Shown: one piece after another, positions 1 through 5,868 of the stretch | How positions within the stretch are numbered: position 1 is the stretch's first letter | Layout of the letters: each line of letters starts with the position of its first letter | From: Actinomycetota bacterium | Lineage (GTDB): Bacteria > Actinomycetota > Actinomycetes > Mycobacteriales > Micromonosporaceae | Assembly: GCA_005885115.1 (NCBI GenBank) | Contig: VAXX01000513.1 | Span: 1-6,605, forward strand | Reading direction: 5' to 3' | DNA: 6,605 bases | Program-made: the position numbers and the translations under genes | Notes under the pieces: generated by a model | The model's input: only the letters and a program-made list of their open reading frames with translations | What the model was told of the DNA's origin: nothing | The model's database searches: none

Positions 1-152
1 TACCCGAGGCGTTCCTGCTGTTCTTCGGCCTCATCGACGACGCCGCGGTCGCGGTGTGGCTGGCCGGCGCGGTGCTGTCGGAGACCGAGCGCTTCCTGGC
101 CTGGGAAGCCGAGCGGGCCAGAGTCATCCCCGGACATCTGAAGACTCATTAA
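1..152 (+). CDS. C-terminal fragment of a DUF1232/YkvA-like protein
   Basis: Only the last 49 residues are in the window; the gene begins upstream. The frame starting at base 3 reads PEAFLLFFGLIDD, then AAVAVWLAGAVLSETERF, and ends with a charged tail and TAA at 150-152. The 'P-x-x-F...GLIDDAxVxxWL' pattern is what I know from the C-terminal half of DUF1232 (YkvA family) domains, small predicted membrane-associated proteins of unknown biochemical role. The hydrophobic stretch around FGLIDDAAVAVWLAGAVL fits a membrane-interacting hairpin or helix. The third codon positions are almost all G or C, as in a real actinobacterial gene. The stop lies 9 nt before the cbs start codon, so the two genes are probably co-transcribed. 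The family call rests on this short segment only and is an inference. Confidence 0.6.
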   Translation, partial: PEAFLLFFGLIDDAAVAVWLAGAVLSETERFLAWEAERARVIPGHLKTH

Positions 153-161
153 GCTCGACCC

Positions 162-1532
162 GTGCGTTACTACGACAACGTCGTCGAGCTGATCGGCAAC
201 ACCCCGCTGGTACGCCTGCGGAACGTCGCCGAGGGGATCTCCGCCACGGTGCTGGCGAAGGTCGAGTACCTCAACCCGGGCGGCAGTGTGAAGGACCGGA
301 TCGCGCTGCGGATGGTGGAGGAGGCCGAGAAGGCCGGACTGCTCCAGCCGGGCGGCACGATCGTGGAGCCGACCTCCGGCAACACCGGTGTCGGGCTCGC
401 CCTGGTTGCGCAGTTGCGCGGGTACCACTGCGTGTTCGTCTGCCCGGACAAGGTCTCCGAGGACAAGCGCAACGTGCTGCGCGCGTACGGCGCCGAGGTG
501 GTGGTCTGCCCGACCTCGGTCGCGCCGGAGGATCCGCGCTCGTACTACACCGTCTCCGACCGGCTGGCCCGGGAGATCCCGGGCGCGTGGAAGCCGGACC
601 AGTACGCCAACCCCAACAATCCGCTGTCCCACTACGAGTCGACCGGCCCGGAGCTGTGGGCGCAGACCGAGGGTCAGATCACCCACTTCGTCGCCGGGAT
701 CGGCACCGGCGGGACGATCTCGGGCGTCGGCCGGTACCTGCGCCAGGCGTCCGACGGCGGCGTCAAGATCATTGGTGCCGACCCGGAGGGCTCGGTGTAC
801 TCCGGCGGCACCGGCCGCCCGTACCTGGTCGAGGGGGTCGGCGAGGACTTCTGGCCGGACACCTACGACCGGGGGATCTGCGACGAGATCGTGGAGGTCT
901 CGGACAAGGAGTCCTTCGCGATGACCCGCCGGCTGGCCCGGGAGGAGGGGCTGCTCGTCGGGGGCTCCTGCGGCATGGCGGTCGTGGCGGCGCTGCGGGT
1001 GGCCCGGCGGGCCGGGCCGGACGACGTCGTCGTGGTGCTGCTCCCCGACAGCGGGCGGGGGTACCTGTCGAAGATCTTCAATGACGAATGGATGGCCCGG
1101 TACGGCTTCCTCGCCGTCTCCGGCACCGAGGCCACGGTCGGCGAGGTGCTGGACGGCAAGGGGGTACGGCTACCCGAGCTGGTCCACGTCCATCCGGCCG
1201 AGACGGTCCGGGAGGCGATCGACGTGATGCGCGAGTACGGCGTCTCCCAACTGCCCGTACTCAAGGCCGAGCCGCCGGTCGTGACCGGTGAGGTGGCCGG
1301 CTCGATCGCCGAGAAGGACCTGCTCGACGCGCTGTTCAGCGGGCAGGCGCACCTGCACGACATGATCGAGCGGCACATGGGTCCGCCGCTGCCGGTGATC
1401 GGCGGCGGTCAGCCGGTGTCCGAGGCGGTCGCGCTGCTGGAGAACGCCGACGCGGCCCTGGTGCTGGTGGACGGCAAGCCGCGCGGGGTCCTCACCAGGC
1501 AGGACCTGCTCGCTCACCTTGGCGCGCGCTGA
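162..1532 (+). CDS. cbs: Cystathionine beta-synthase (PLP enzyme with C-terminal CBS-domain pair)
   Basis: The enzyme condenses L-serine with homocysteine to cystathionine, the first step of transsulfuration, in the cytoplasm. The 456 residues follow closely the mycobacterial Cbs (Rv1077 type, about 464 residues) as I remember it. Fold-type II PLP landmarks are present: the Schiff-base lysine K44 in NPGGSVKDR, the substrate-binding loop PTSGNTG (70-76), the phosphate-binding glycine loop GIGTGGT (179-185) and the PDSGR segment (295-299). Two CBS domains follow, roughly 324-393 and 400-456. In family members this pair is regulatory. The N-terminal haem domain of animal enzymes is absent. The start is GTG; it gives the N-terminus (MRYYDNVVELIGNTPLVRL) expected for the family. 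There is no clear Shine-Dalgarno sequence in the 9-nt gap after the upstream stop codon, so translation may be coupled to the upstream gene. Cysteine synthase-like activity cannot be excluded from sequence, but the C-terminal CBS pair favours Cbs. Confidence 0.95.
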   Translation: MRYYDNVVELIGNTPLVRLRNVAEGISATVLAKVEYLNPGGSVKDRIALRMVEEAEKAGLLQPGGTIVEPTSGNTGVGLALVAQLRGYHCVFVCPDKVSEDKRNVLRAYGAEVVVCPTSVAPEDPRSYYTVSDRLAREIPGAWKPDQYANPNNPLSHYESTGPELWAQTEGQITHFVAGIGTGGTISGVGRYLRQASDGGVKIIGADPEGSVYSGGTGRPYLVEGVGEDFWPDTYDRGICDEIVEVSDKESFAMTRRLAREEGLLVGGSCGMAVVAALRVARRAGPDDVVVVLLPDSGRGYLSKIFNDEWMARYGFLAVSGTEATVGEVLDGKGVRLPELVHVHPAETVREAIDVMREYGVSQLPVLKAEPPVVTGEVAGSIAEKDLLDALFSGQAHLHDMIERHMGPPLPVIGGGQPVSEAVALLENADAALVLVDGKPRGVLTRQDLLAHLGAR

Positions 1533-1555
1533 GCTAGGCGGCCGCCAGCTCGGCG
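1527..1555. terminator. Hairpin spanning both convergent stop codons
   Basis: Bases 1527-1535 pair with 1547-1555 (cgctgagct with agctcggcg; one T·G wobble at 1530/1552). After a single bulged A at 1536, ggc/gcc pair (1537-1539 with 1544-1546) around a ggcc loop. Both stop codons lie in the left arm: TGA of cbs at 1530-1532 and the complement of TAG of the protease gene at 1534-1536. No T-tract follows on either strand, which is common for actinobacterial terminators. The wobble pair is a U·G on the cbs transcript but an A·C mismatch on the protease transcript, so the structure should be somewhat stronger for cbs. A role in ending both transcripts is inferred from its position. Confidence 0.5.
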
Positions 1556-2475
1556 GGCACGGCGACGACGTCGACGTACGCGCCCCGGCGCAGCACCGTG
1601 ATCGGTAGCCGGGCGCCGATGGCCGGACCGAGCATGAGCCGCTGCAACGTCTGTACGCTCTCGACCGGACTGCCGCCCGCCGAGATGATCACGTCGCCGA
1701 GGTAGATCCCGGCGACCCCGGCCGGGCTGCCGGGTACGACCTCCACGACCCGCAGCCCGAGCCGCTGCCCGGTGCGCTCGGCCACCGGCGGGGGCAGCGG
1801 TACCGGCATCCCGGCCACGCCCAGCCACGCCCGGCGTACCCGGCCGGAGGACAGCAGCTCCGAGATGATGTACCGGGTCGGTCCGTTCACGGGTACCGCC
1901 AGGCCCAGCCCGTACCCGGCGACCGCGGTGTTGATCCCGATCACCTCGCCGGCCGAGTTGGCCAGCGCCCCACCCGAGTTGCCCGGATTGAGCGCCGCGT
2001 CGGTCTGGATCACGTTGTCGATCAGACGTACGTGCCGCCCGTCCCGGGCCGGGATCGAGCGCCCCAGCCCGCTGACCACCCCGGCGGTCACCGAACCGGC
2101 CAGGCCCATCGGGTTGCCCACGGCCACCACGAGTTGACCGATCCGGAGCTGGTCGGCGTCGCCCAGGACGGCCGGCGGTACCCCGGGCGTGTGTACCCGC
2201 AGCACGGCCAGGTCGGCCAGCGGATCCGCGCCGACGACGTCGAAGCGGGACTCGGTACCGTCGCCGAAGGCCGCCGTACCCCCGTCCGCGCCCGCGACGA
2301 CGTGCGCGCTGGTCAGCAGGAAGCCGTCGTCGGTGAAGACCACCCCCGAGCCGGCGCCGGCCCCACGCGGCGTACGCACCGCGAGCGCGGCCACCGAGGG
2401 CAGCACGCGCGCCGCGACGCCCGTCACCACCTGGCTGTACGCGTCAAGAGCATCCATGCCCGGGCCAACGCCCAT
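1534..2475 (-). CDS. HtrA/DegP-type serine protease (trypsin-like domain plus PDZ), no visible anchor
   Basis: A 313-residue chymotrypsin-fold protease of the HtrA (S1C) family. The catalytic triad is complete: H58 in TSAHVV, D88 in ADLAVL and S167 in NPGNSGGAL. The oxyanion-loop context (QTDAALNPGNSGG) is typical. A single PDZ domain covers about residues 210-305 (WLGVAG, then VVEVVPGSPAGVAGIYLGD, then I and L in the ligand groove). Members of the family degrade or chaperone misfolded proteins. Most actinobacterial HtrA proteins have a long cytoplasmic region and a transmembrane helix before the protease domain. Here the N-terminus is only about 30 residues and has no hydrophobic segment or signal peptide, so the protein is probably cytoplasmic. 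The ATG at 2475 is the most upstream start in frame. A purine run (2491-2498) sits 15 nt before it, which is long, and an internal ATG at codon 7 (MDALDAYS) is an alternative. The gene is transcribed divergently from the small gene starting at 2616 and converges on cbs. Confidence 0.9.
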   Translation of the reverse strand: MGVGPGMDALDAYSQVVTGVAARVLPSVAALAVRTPRGAGAGSGVVFTDDGFLLTSAHVVAGADGGTAAFGDGTESRFDVVGADPLADLAVLRVHTPGVPPAVLGDADQLRIGQLVVAVGNPMGLAGSVTAGVVSGLGRSIPARDGRHVRLIDNVIQTDAALNPGNSGGALANSAGEVIGINTAVAGYGLGLAVPVNGPTRYIISELLSSGRVRRAWLGVAGMPVPLPPPVAERTGQRLGLRVVEVVPGSPAGVAGIYLGDVIISAGGSPVESVQTLQRLMLGPAIGARLPITVLRRGAYVDVVAVPAELAAA

Positions 2476-2521
2476 TGACGTGGTGCTATGCCCCCCTTCG
2501 CCCTGGGCGTAACGATCATGT

Positions 2522-2547
2522 GGGGTCGGACAGATTGTCCGTTCCCC
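2522..2547. promoter_or_regulatory. Inverted repeat in the divergent region (candidate operator)
   Basis: The core cggaca-gat-tgtccg (2527-2541) is a perfect 6-bp inverted repeat with a 3-base spacer. It is nested in an outer gggg/cccc pair (2522-2525 and 2544-2547), offset by one base. The element lies between the protease gene (start 2475) and the small gene (start 2616), about 47 nt from the first and 70 nt from the second. Position and symmetry suggest a binding site for a dimeric regulator. It could also form a hairpin in the 5' leader of the protease mRNA. No known operator consensus was recognised. Confidence 0.4.
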
Positions 2548-2563
2548 AACACGCGCAGTTGCC

Positions 2564-2592
2564 TAACGTGCGACTTGCACGTTGAAGTCAAC
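2564..2592. promoter_or_regulatory. Candidate -10 element embedded in overlapping palindromes
   Basis: A perfect 7-bp inverted repeat, aacgtgc-N5-gcacgtt, occupies 2565-2583. A second one, gttga-ag-tcaac, occupies 2581-2592 and shares three bases with it. A third pairing, gactt (2572-2576) with aagtc (2585-2589), would exclude the first. TAACGT at 2564-2569 matches the actinobacterial TANNNT -10 pattern for the plus-strand gene at 2616, placing a start point near 2576, but no good -35 is seen 17-19 bases upstream. On the minus strand, TTGACT (2592-2587) is the best -35-like hexamer for the protease gene, without a convincing -10. An operator covering the promoter is the likeliest reading; the promoter itself is tentative. 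Confidence 0.4.
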
Positions 2593-2604
2593 GGGGAGCC
2601 CGCA

Positions 2605-2610
2605 GGGAGG
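2605..2610 (+). promoter_or_regulatory. Shine-Dalgarno sequence for the 98-residue protein
   Basis: GGGAGG lies five bases before the GTG at 2616. This strong site fixes the start of the small gene, whose first codons would otherwise be ambiguous. Confidence 0.75.
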
Positions 2611-2615
2611 ACTTC

Positions 2616-2912
2616 GTGGTCAGTGACAGCGAGATCAGCGCGGATCTCGTGACGCCCGCCGACGTCGCGGACCCGCTGCTGTGGCGGGACGCGCAGGAGA
2701 TGCTCGGCCGGCACTCCCGCGCCAACCGCTACGGCGAGTGCGTCTGGTGCGCTCGTACCTGGCCCTGCCCGCCCCGACGGCTCGCCGAACGCGCCGAAGC
2801 CGCCGCGTACCGGTCCACCGAGGACGGCTGGACGGACCTCGCCAGCCGACCGGCCCGGCACGCGGCCCGCAATGCCGGACCCTTCGACCCACCGACGTTC
2901 CACCCGCGGTGA
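2616..2912 (+). CDS. Small Cys-motif protein of unknown function (CxxC-x5-C)
   Basis: A 98-residue protein of unknown function, started at GTG because a GGGAGG site lies five bases upstream. Third codon positions are almost all G or C throughout, so the frame is genuine. Visible parts: an acidic N-terminus; an aromatic/amphipathic segment (DPLLWRDAQEMLGRH, about 19-33); then GECVWCARTWPCPPRRLAERAE (40-61), with cysteines 42, 45 and 51 followed by an arginine-rich helix; and a Pro-rich C-terminus. The order 'W-x-DA-x-x-ML-x-x-H ... G-x-C-x-x-C-x5-C-P-x-RRLAERA' resembles small hypothetical proteins I know from Micromonosporaceae and relatives. Three Cys plus H33 could bind one zinc ion, but this is inferred. 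It has no signal peptide or membrane segment, so it is probably cytoplasmic. It is divergent from the protease gene and shares its regulatory region. Confidence 0.75.
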   Translation: MVSDSEISADLVTPADVADPLLWRDAQEMLGRHSRANRYGECVWCARTWPCPPRRLAERAEAAAYRSTEDGWTDLASRPARHAARNAGPFDPPTFHPR

Positions 2913-2997
2913 CCTCGGGCGCCCCGCCAGCGCCCCGTCCCCGCACCACCCGCTCACCCGGTACGGCAGCTCCGGCAGCCTCCGCCGGTCGCCTGCC

Positions 2998-3021
2998 GGT
3001 ACGCCTCCGGCCAGGCGTACC
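2998..3021 (+). terminator. Compact GC hairpin after the small gene
   Basis: ggtacgcct (2998-3006) and aggcgtacc (3013-3021) form a perfect 9-bp stem with a six-base loop (ccggcc), 85 bases after the stop codon at 2912. There is no T-tract. A competing 7-bp stem (ccggcag 2972-2978 with ctgccgg 2993-2999) overlaps its left arm. It is a plausible factor-assisted or U-less terminator of the small gene. It could simply be structured spacer. Confidence 0.4.
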
Positions 3022-3036
3022 CCGGTCGAGCGGGTA

Positions 3037-3111
3037 ACGGCGGGCGAGGGTACGTGACCCATCCGGTTCCCCCGCGACACTCCAAGGTCACGTACCCTCG
3101 CCCAAAGCCGT
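3037..3111. terminator. Long inverted repeat between convergent genes, likely bidirectional terminator
   Basis: Bases 3042-3059 (gggcgagggtacgtgacc) are the exact reverse complement of 3086-3103, an 18-bp perfect stem. Outside it, acggc (3037-3041) pairs with gccgt (3107-3111) across an AAA bulge (3104-3106), giving 23 bp in total. The loop is 26 bases (3060-3085) without strong internal structure. The element ends three bases from the complement of the stop codon of the large secreted protein gene (3115-3117) and lies 125 bases after the small gene. The position between converging genes favours a terminator or mRNA 3'-end protector acting on both strands. The loop is longer than usual for a classical terminator and there is no U-tract. 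Confidence 0.6.
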
Positions 3112-3114
3112 CCC

Positions 3115-5049
3115 TTACGGCTTGATCAGGCTGATCCGGGTGTCCCAGTTTGCCAACAGGGTCCGGGTCAGGCCACAGGACGGATCCGCTTCGAACGTGG
3201 CCAGGTCGCAGCTCTGGCCGATGTACTCGCTGGCGATCCAGATGTTCCCGCCGTCCACCGCGGTCGCACCGTAGTCACCCCAGCGCGGCCGGGCCGGGCT
3301 GCCACCCAGCGGGTCGTACCCGGTGAAGCCGTCCTGCGGTCCGACACCCGCCTTGGCCACGAAGATCGAGCCGGCGCCGGTACGCCCGTCGAAGGCCGCG
3401 TACGCCGCCGACGGGTAGTAGTTGTCGCCGACCAGCGTGAACGCCATGACGCCCTTGCCGTCGGCGTTGAGGCCGATGGCCGGGTACGTCAGGTTTGCCC
3501 CGGCGAGGGCGAGCTGACCCTGGTTCGCCAGGTGGGCGCTGACCGAGTGCGGGTGCGCATCCGGCGACACGATGTACCAGCCGACCCCGGCGACCTTGCG
3601 GCCCTCGACCGTGACGACCGTGTCCAGCGCGCCGTACAGCTTGCCGTTGGCGTACGTCACCTGCTGCATCCGGGTGTCGTTGCTGTCCAGCGGCGACTCC
3701 GTCTGCGCCTTGTTCGGCAGCCCGAAGGCGGCCGAGCAGGCCGGGTCGGTCAGGCACTGCCCGAGCGGGAACGGTCCCACCTTCTGGTTGGACAGCGGCG
3801 GCAGCGCGTACGGCGTCACGTGTACCCGCGTGTTGGTCAGCCGCGGGTTCGGCGAGGCCGAGTCCAGCGACTCGGTGTCGCTCAACGCCCAGGTCACGAT
3901 GGTGTTCGAGACCGAGCCATCGACGCCGGTGGCCTCGGGCGCGGCGTTGGAGGACAGGAAGTACTCCGTACCGTCCGCCTCGTGGCTGTACTGGCCGGCG
4001 GTCGGCGACTGGGCCGGCCACACGGTGAAGCCGGGCTCGCCCTTGTCCAGGCCGGTGGTGTCGAACTGGGTCACCTGGATGTCCGCGTCACCGCGGGCGA
4101 ACGCCCGCTTGGAGAACGCGTAGATCTGGGCGCTGTTGAAACTGACCGGCCCGGACCACGGGTACTCGTTGGTGGTGATGTAGAAGCCGTGCGAGTCCAC
4201 CCCGATGTGCGGGTAGTCGCCCAGGCACGGGCAGTGCGGGTGTACCGGCGAGCCGGCGTTGCCGTTGTCCGTCGAGTCCAGCGAGTACTTGGTCCAGGTA
4301 CCCAGCGGGTCCTGGGCCACCGCGATGTCGAGGTGGTTGGTCAGCAGCAGGTCACCGCTGGCCGGGTCGACATCGAGAGTGAGTACGACCAGGAAGAACG
4401 TCCTGGTGGTCGGGTCGTACAGGCAGGTCGGGTCGGTGACCTCCGGGCCGAACGGGCCGGACGGCCGGACGAACTGCGCCGGGTACCCGAAGAAGGTGTT
4501 CAGGTCGATGACGCCCGTCTGCGGCGTACCACTGGCGCTGTAGACCCGGAACACGTCGTTGAGTGCCTCGACCACGTGCCCGCCGCCCACGCACAGCCCC
4601 TGGTCCGGCGGCTCGATGCTGAACTGGTTGCCGCCGTTGGCGGTCCGCTGCGAGCGGTGGTTCATCCCGTCGAACGACGCGAGCAGTTGCGGCCCGCCCC
4701 GGGTGATCGCGCTGGGCCGCGACGGCGCCGCGGCGCTGGTCGCGGTCTGGCCGCTGCCCGCGCGGGCGCCGTGCTGGCGGGCCAGGCTGCGGTCGGACCC
4801 GCGGCTGCCCGATCCGCTCGGGACGCGGCTGGCCGCGTCGGGCCCGGCCTCCTGCCGGATCTCGGTCGACAGCGAGGCGGGCGCCCCGGTGCCGGTCGGG
4901 GTGGGCCTGTAGGCAGCCGTCCCGGTCTTATGGATGAACCGTCCGGCGGGTGCGGCCGACGCGGTGGAGGCGCCGGCCAGTGGGGTCAGCGCCGCCACGA
5001 CGGCCACCGCCGTGACGATGGAGAGCTTTCTGCGGTTGTGCCAGGACAT
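3115..5049 (-). CDS. Large secreted protein of unknown function, probable beta-propeller
   Basis: A 644-residue exported protein; I do not recognise a named family. The start is the ATG at 5049: AAGGAG lies seven bases upstream and the N-terminus is a signal peptide, with basic NRRK (5-8), hydrophobic IVTAVAVVAALTPLAG (11-26) and an ASA-A cleavage site near 32/33. The open frame runs on upstream for 239 codons, but these read as non-coding. Residues 34-120 are low in complexity (Ala, Gly, Ser, Thr, Pro), a likely flexible linker. From about 120 the chain is rich in short beta segments with turns, as in propellers. A repeated motif stands out: GDYPHIGVDSHGFYITTNEY (277-296) and GDYGATAVDGGNIWIASEY (591-609). 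Eight cysteines (153, 209, 273, 275, 432, 438, 614, 625) suggest disulfides, consistent with export. No sialidase Asp-box, catalytic motif, sorting signal or C-terminal anchor was seen, so it is probably released or bound non-covalently to the wall. Enzymatic activity is unknown. Confidence 0.85.
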   Translation of the reverse strand: MSWHNRRKLSIVTAVAVVAALTPLAGASTASAAPAGRFIHKTGTAAYRPTPTGTGAPASLSTEIRQEAGPDAASRVPSGSGSRGSDRSLARQHGARAGSGQTATSAAAPSRPSAITRGGPQLLASFDGMNHRSQRTANGGNQFSIEPPDQGLCVGGGHVVEALNDVFRVYSASGTPQTGVIDLNTFFGYPAQFVRPSGPFGPEVTDPTCLYDPTTRTFFLVVLTLDVDPASGDLLLTNHLDIAVAQDPLGTWTKYSLDSTDNGNAGSPVHPHCPCLGDYPHIGVDSHGFYITTNEYPWSGPVSFNSAQIYAFSKRAFARGDADIQVTQFDTTGLDKGEPGFTVWPAQSPTAGQYSHEADGTEYFLSSNAAPEATGVDGSVSNTIVTWALSDTESLDSASPNPRLTNTRVHVTPYALPPLSNQKVGPFPLGQCLTDPACSAAFGLPNKAQTESPLDSNDTRMQQVTYANGKLYGALDTVVTVEGRKVAGVGWYIVSPDAHPHSVSAHLANQGQLALAGANLTYPAIGLNADGKGVMAFTLVGDNYYPSAAYAAFDGRTGAGSIFVAKAGVGPQDGFTGYDPLGGSPARPRWGDYGATAVDGGNIWIASEYIGQSCDLATFEADPSCGLTRTLLANWDTRISLIKP

Positions 5050-5056
5050 ACCGTTG

Positions 5057-5062
5057 CTCCTT
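5057..5062 (-). promoter_or_regulatory. Shine-Dalgarno sequence of the secreted protein gene
   Basis: On the minus strand this reads AAGGAG, seven bases before the ATG at 5049. It decides the start, since the frame is open for a further 717 bases upstream, and the signal peptide begins exactly here. Confidence 0.85.
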
Positions 5063-5093
5063 GACTGCGTGAAAAATCGGGTTGTACGCAGTC
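5063..5093 (-). promoter_or_regulatory. Inverted repeat around a candidate -10 element
   Basis: gactgcgt (5063-5070) and acgcagtc (5086-5093) form a perfect 8-bp inverted repeat with a 15-base, AT-rich spacer, directly against the ribosome-binding site of the secreted protein gene. On the minus strand the sequence TACAAC (5086-5081) begins at the inner end of the first arm and resembles a -10 hexamer, though its last base departs from TANNNT. No convincing -35 was found. If transcription starts just downstream, the repeat is an operator flanking the -10. If it starts farther upstream, the repeat folds as a leader hairpin next to the ribosome-binding site. Either way it is a candidate control point for this gene. 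Confidence 0.4.
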
Positions 5094-5298
5094 GGACACG
5101 TGAGAGCGGCGCCGACCTGCGGCGCGTCTGGCACATGGTCGGCGGCGGTCTCGCAGTCCTGGCGAGAACGGCACACGGCTTTGTGCGCGGCACGCCGGCT
5201 GTTCCGGTCCCCCACCTGTCCGCCGGCCTGTCGTTGATCGTGGTCCATGAATGGCGGCAGGGGGAAGGGGAAGGTACCCCACTCGTACCCTTGATCCT
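5094..5298. other. Non-coding spacer upstream of the secreted protein gene
   Basis: This stretch separates the lipoprotein gene from the secreted protein gene. The third-position G/C pattern of the neighbours is lost in every frame, although several frames happen to stay open because the DNA is GC-rich. It holds a CACGTG palindrome (5097-5102) and an imperfect palindrome around two GTAC sites (5271-5292). No RNA gene or riboswitch was recognised. A promoter for the secreted protein gene probably lies near its left end. Confidence 0.5.
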
Positions 5299-5321
5299 GC
5301 CGGCCGGAAAGATCCGCCGGC
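5299..5321 (-). terminator. Bulged GC hairpin just after the lipoprotein stop codon
   Basis: gccggc (5299-5304) pairs with gccggc (5316-5321), and gg (5306-5307) with cc (5314-5315) across a one-base bulge at 5305; the loop is aaagat. It lies directly downstream of the TGA (complement at 5322-5324) on the minus strand. No U-tract follows. It is a weak terminator candidate whose main support is its position. Confidence 0.35.
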
Positions 5322-5831
5322 TCAGCGGATGCCGGTGTCGAGCCGGACGTTCTCGGTCGCGTAGCGCCCCGGCGGGACGACGACGGTCACCGATGCCGGC
5401 CGGGGGAAGGGGCGGCCCTGCGGGTTGGCCACGTGCATCACGTACCGGCCCGGGGCCAGGGCGATCCGGTACCTCCCGTCCTGGTCGCTGACCAGGGATC
5501 CCACGGCCTTCCCGGTGCCGGCCTCGGTGATCGTGATCCGGGCCGGGTACGGCCGGTCCGGACACGGCGGGTCGGTAGCGACCGGGCAACCGCCGTCGAC
5601 GGTGATGAGCCCGCTGACCCCCGAGCCGGCGGGCATCGCTGTCGTCGGGCCCGGTCCGGTGGTCGGGCTGGCCGGCGGGGTACTCGTCGGGGCTGCGGAA
5701 CTGGGCTCGGCGACGATCGACCGGTCGGGCGTGGCCGGGCCGGTGGCCGTGCCGCCCGCCGTACACCCGGTGAGCAGGGCTGCGATCGTCAGCGAGCCGG
5801 TAGCGAGAACTGTCCGGTGCCAGGTACGCAT
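5322..5831 (-). CDS. Lipoprotein with a carboxypeptidase-regulatory-like beta-sandwich domain
   Basis: A 169-residue predicted lipoprotein. The N-terminus has basic residues (R2, H5, R6), a hydrophobic core (VLATGSLTIAALL, 8-20) and the lipobox LTGC with the lipidated cysteine at C23, so it should be anchored on the outer face of the membrane. Residues 24-70 form a Pro/Ser/Thr/Ala linker. The domain at about 71-169 begins GVSGLITVDGGCPV, contains a close cysteine pair (C82, C90) and the sequence DQDGRYRIALAPGRYVMHV (117-135), and ends in VPPGRYATENVRLDTGIR. The 'G-x-I-T-x-x-x-GTGK..V..D.DGRYRI.L.PG.Y' pattern is that of carboxypeptidase-regulatory or transthyretin-like beta-sandwich domains, usually non-catalytic. 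The ATG at 5831 was chosen because it gives a proper lipoprotein signal; no Shine-Dalgarno sequence is visible before it. The gene follows the coiled-coil gene after 37 bases and may share its transcript. The ligand or partner is unknown. Confidence 0.85.
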   Translation of the reverse strand: MRTWHRTVLATGSLTIAALLTGCTAGGTATGPATPDRSIVAEPSSAAPTSTPPASPTTGPGPTTAMPAGSGVSGLITVDGGCPVATDPPCPDRPYPARITITEAGTGKAVGSLVSDQDGRYRIALAPGRYVMHVANPQGRPFPRPASVTVVVPPGRYATENVRLDTGIR

Positions 5832-5868
5832 ACCGGGTTTGACGCGTACCGGCCCGGTCCGGTTCCGG

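Noticed and set aside
2032..2478. Plus-strand open frames opposite the protease gene
   Set aside because: They are antisense shadows of a gene with a full catalytic triad and PDZ domain.
2424..3080. 218-codon open frame on the minus strand across the small Cys-motif gene
   Set aside because: It has no recognisable motifs, crosses the palindrome-rich promoter region and the protease gene start, and does not show the third-position G/C bias.
3532..5064. 510-codon open frame on the plus strand opposite the secreted protein gene
   Set aside because: Its product is Arg/Val/Gly/Ala-rich, typical of an antisense shadow. The minus-strand frame has a signal peptide, a ribosome-binding site and domain-like sequence.
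5094..5298. Possible small gene or riboswitch in the spacer
   Set aside because: No frame combines a ribosome-binding site with coding bias, and no conserved riboswitch core was recognised.
5050..5766. In-frame upstream extension of the secreted protein gene (239 extra codons to an ATG at 5766)
   Set aside because: It overlaps the lipoprotein gene, has no family-like sequence, and would bury a clear signal peptide and AAGGAG site at 5049. Open frames this long arise by chance in such GC-rich DNA.
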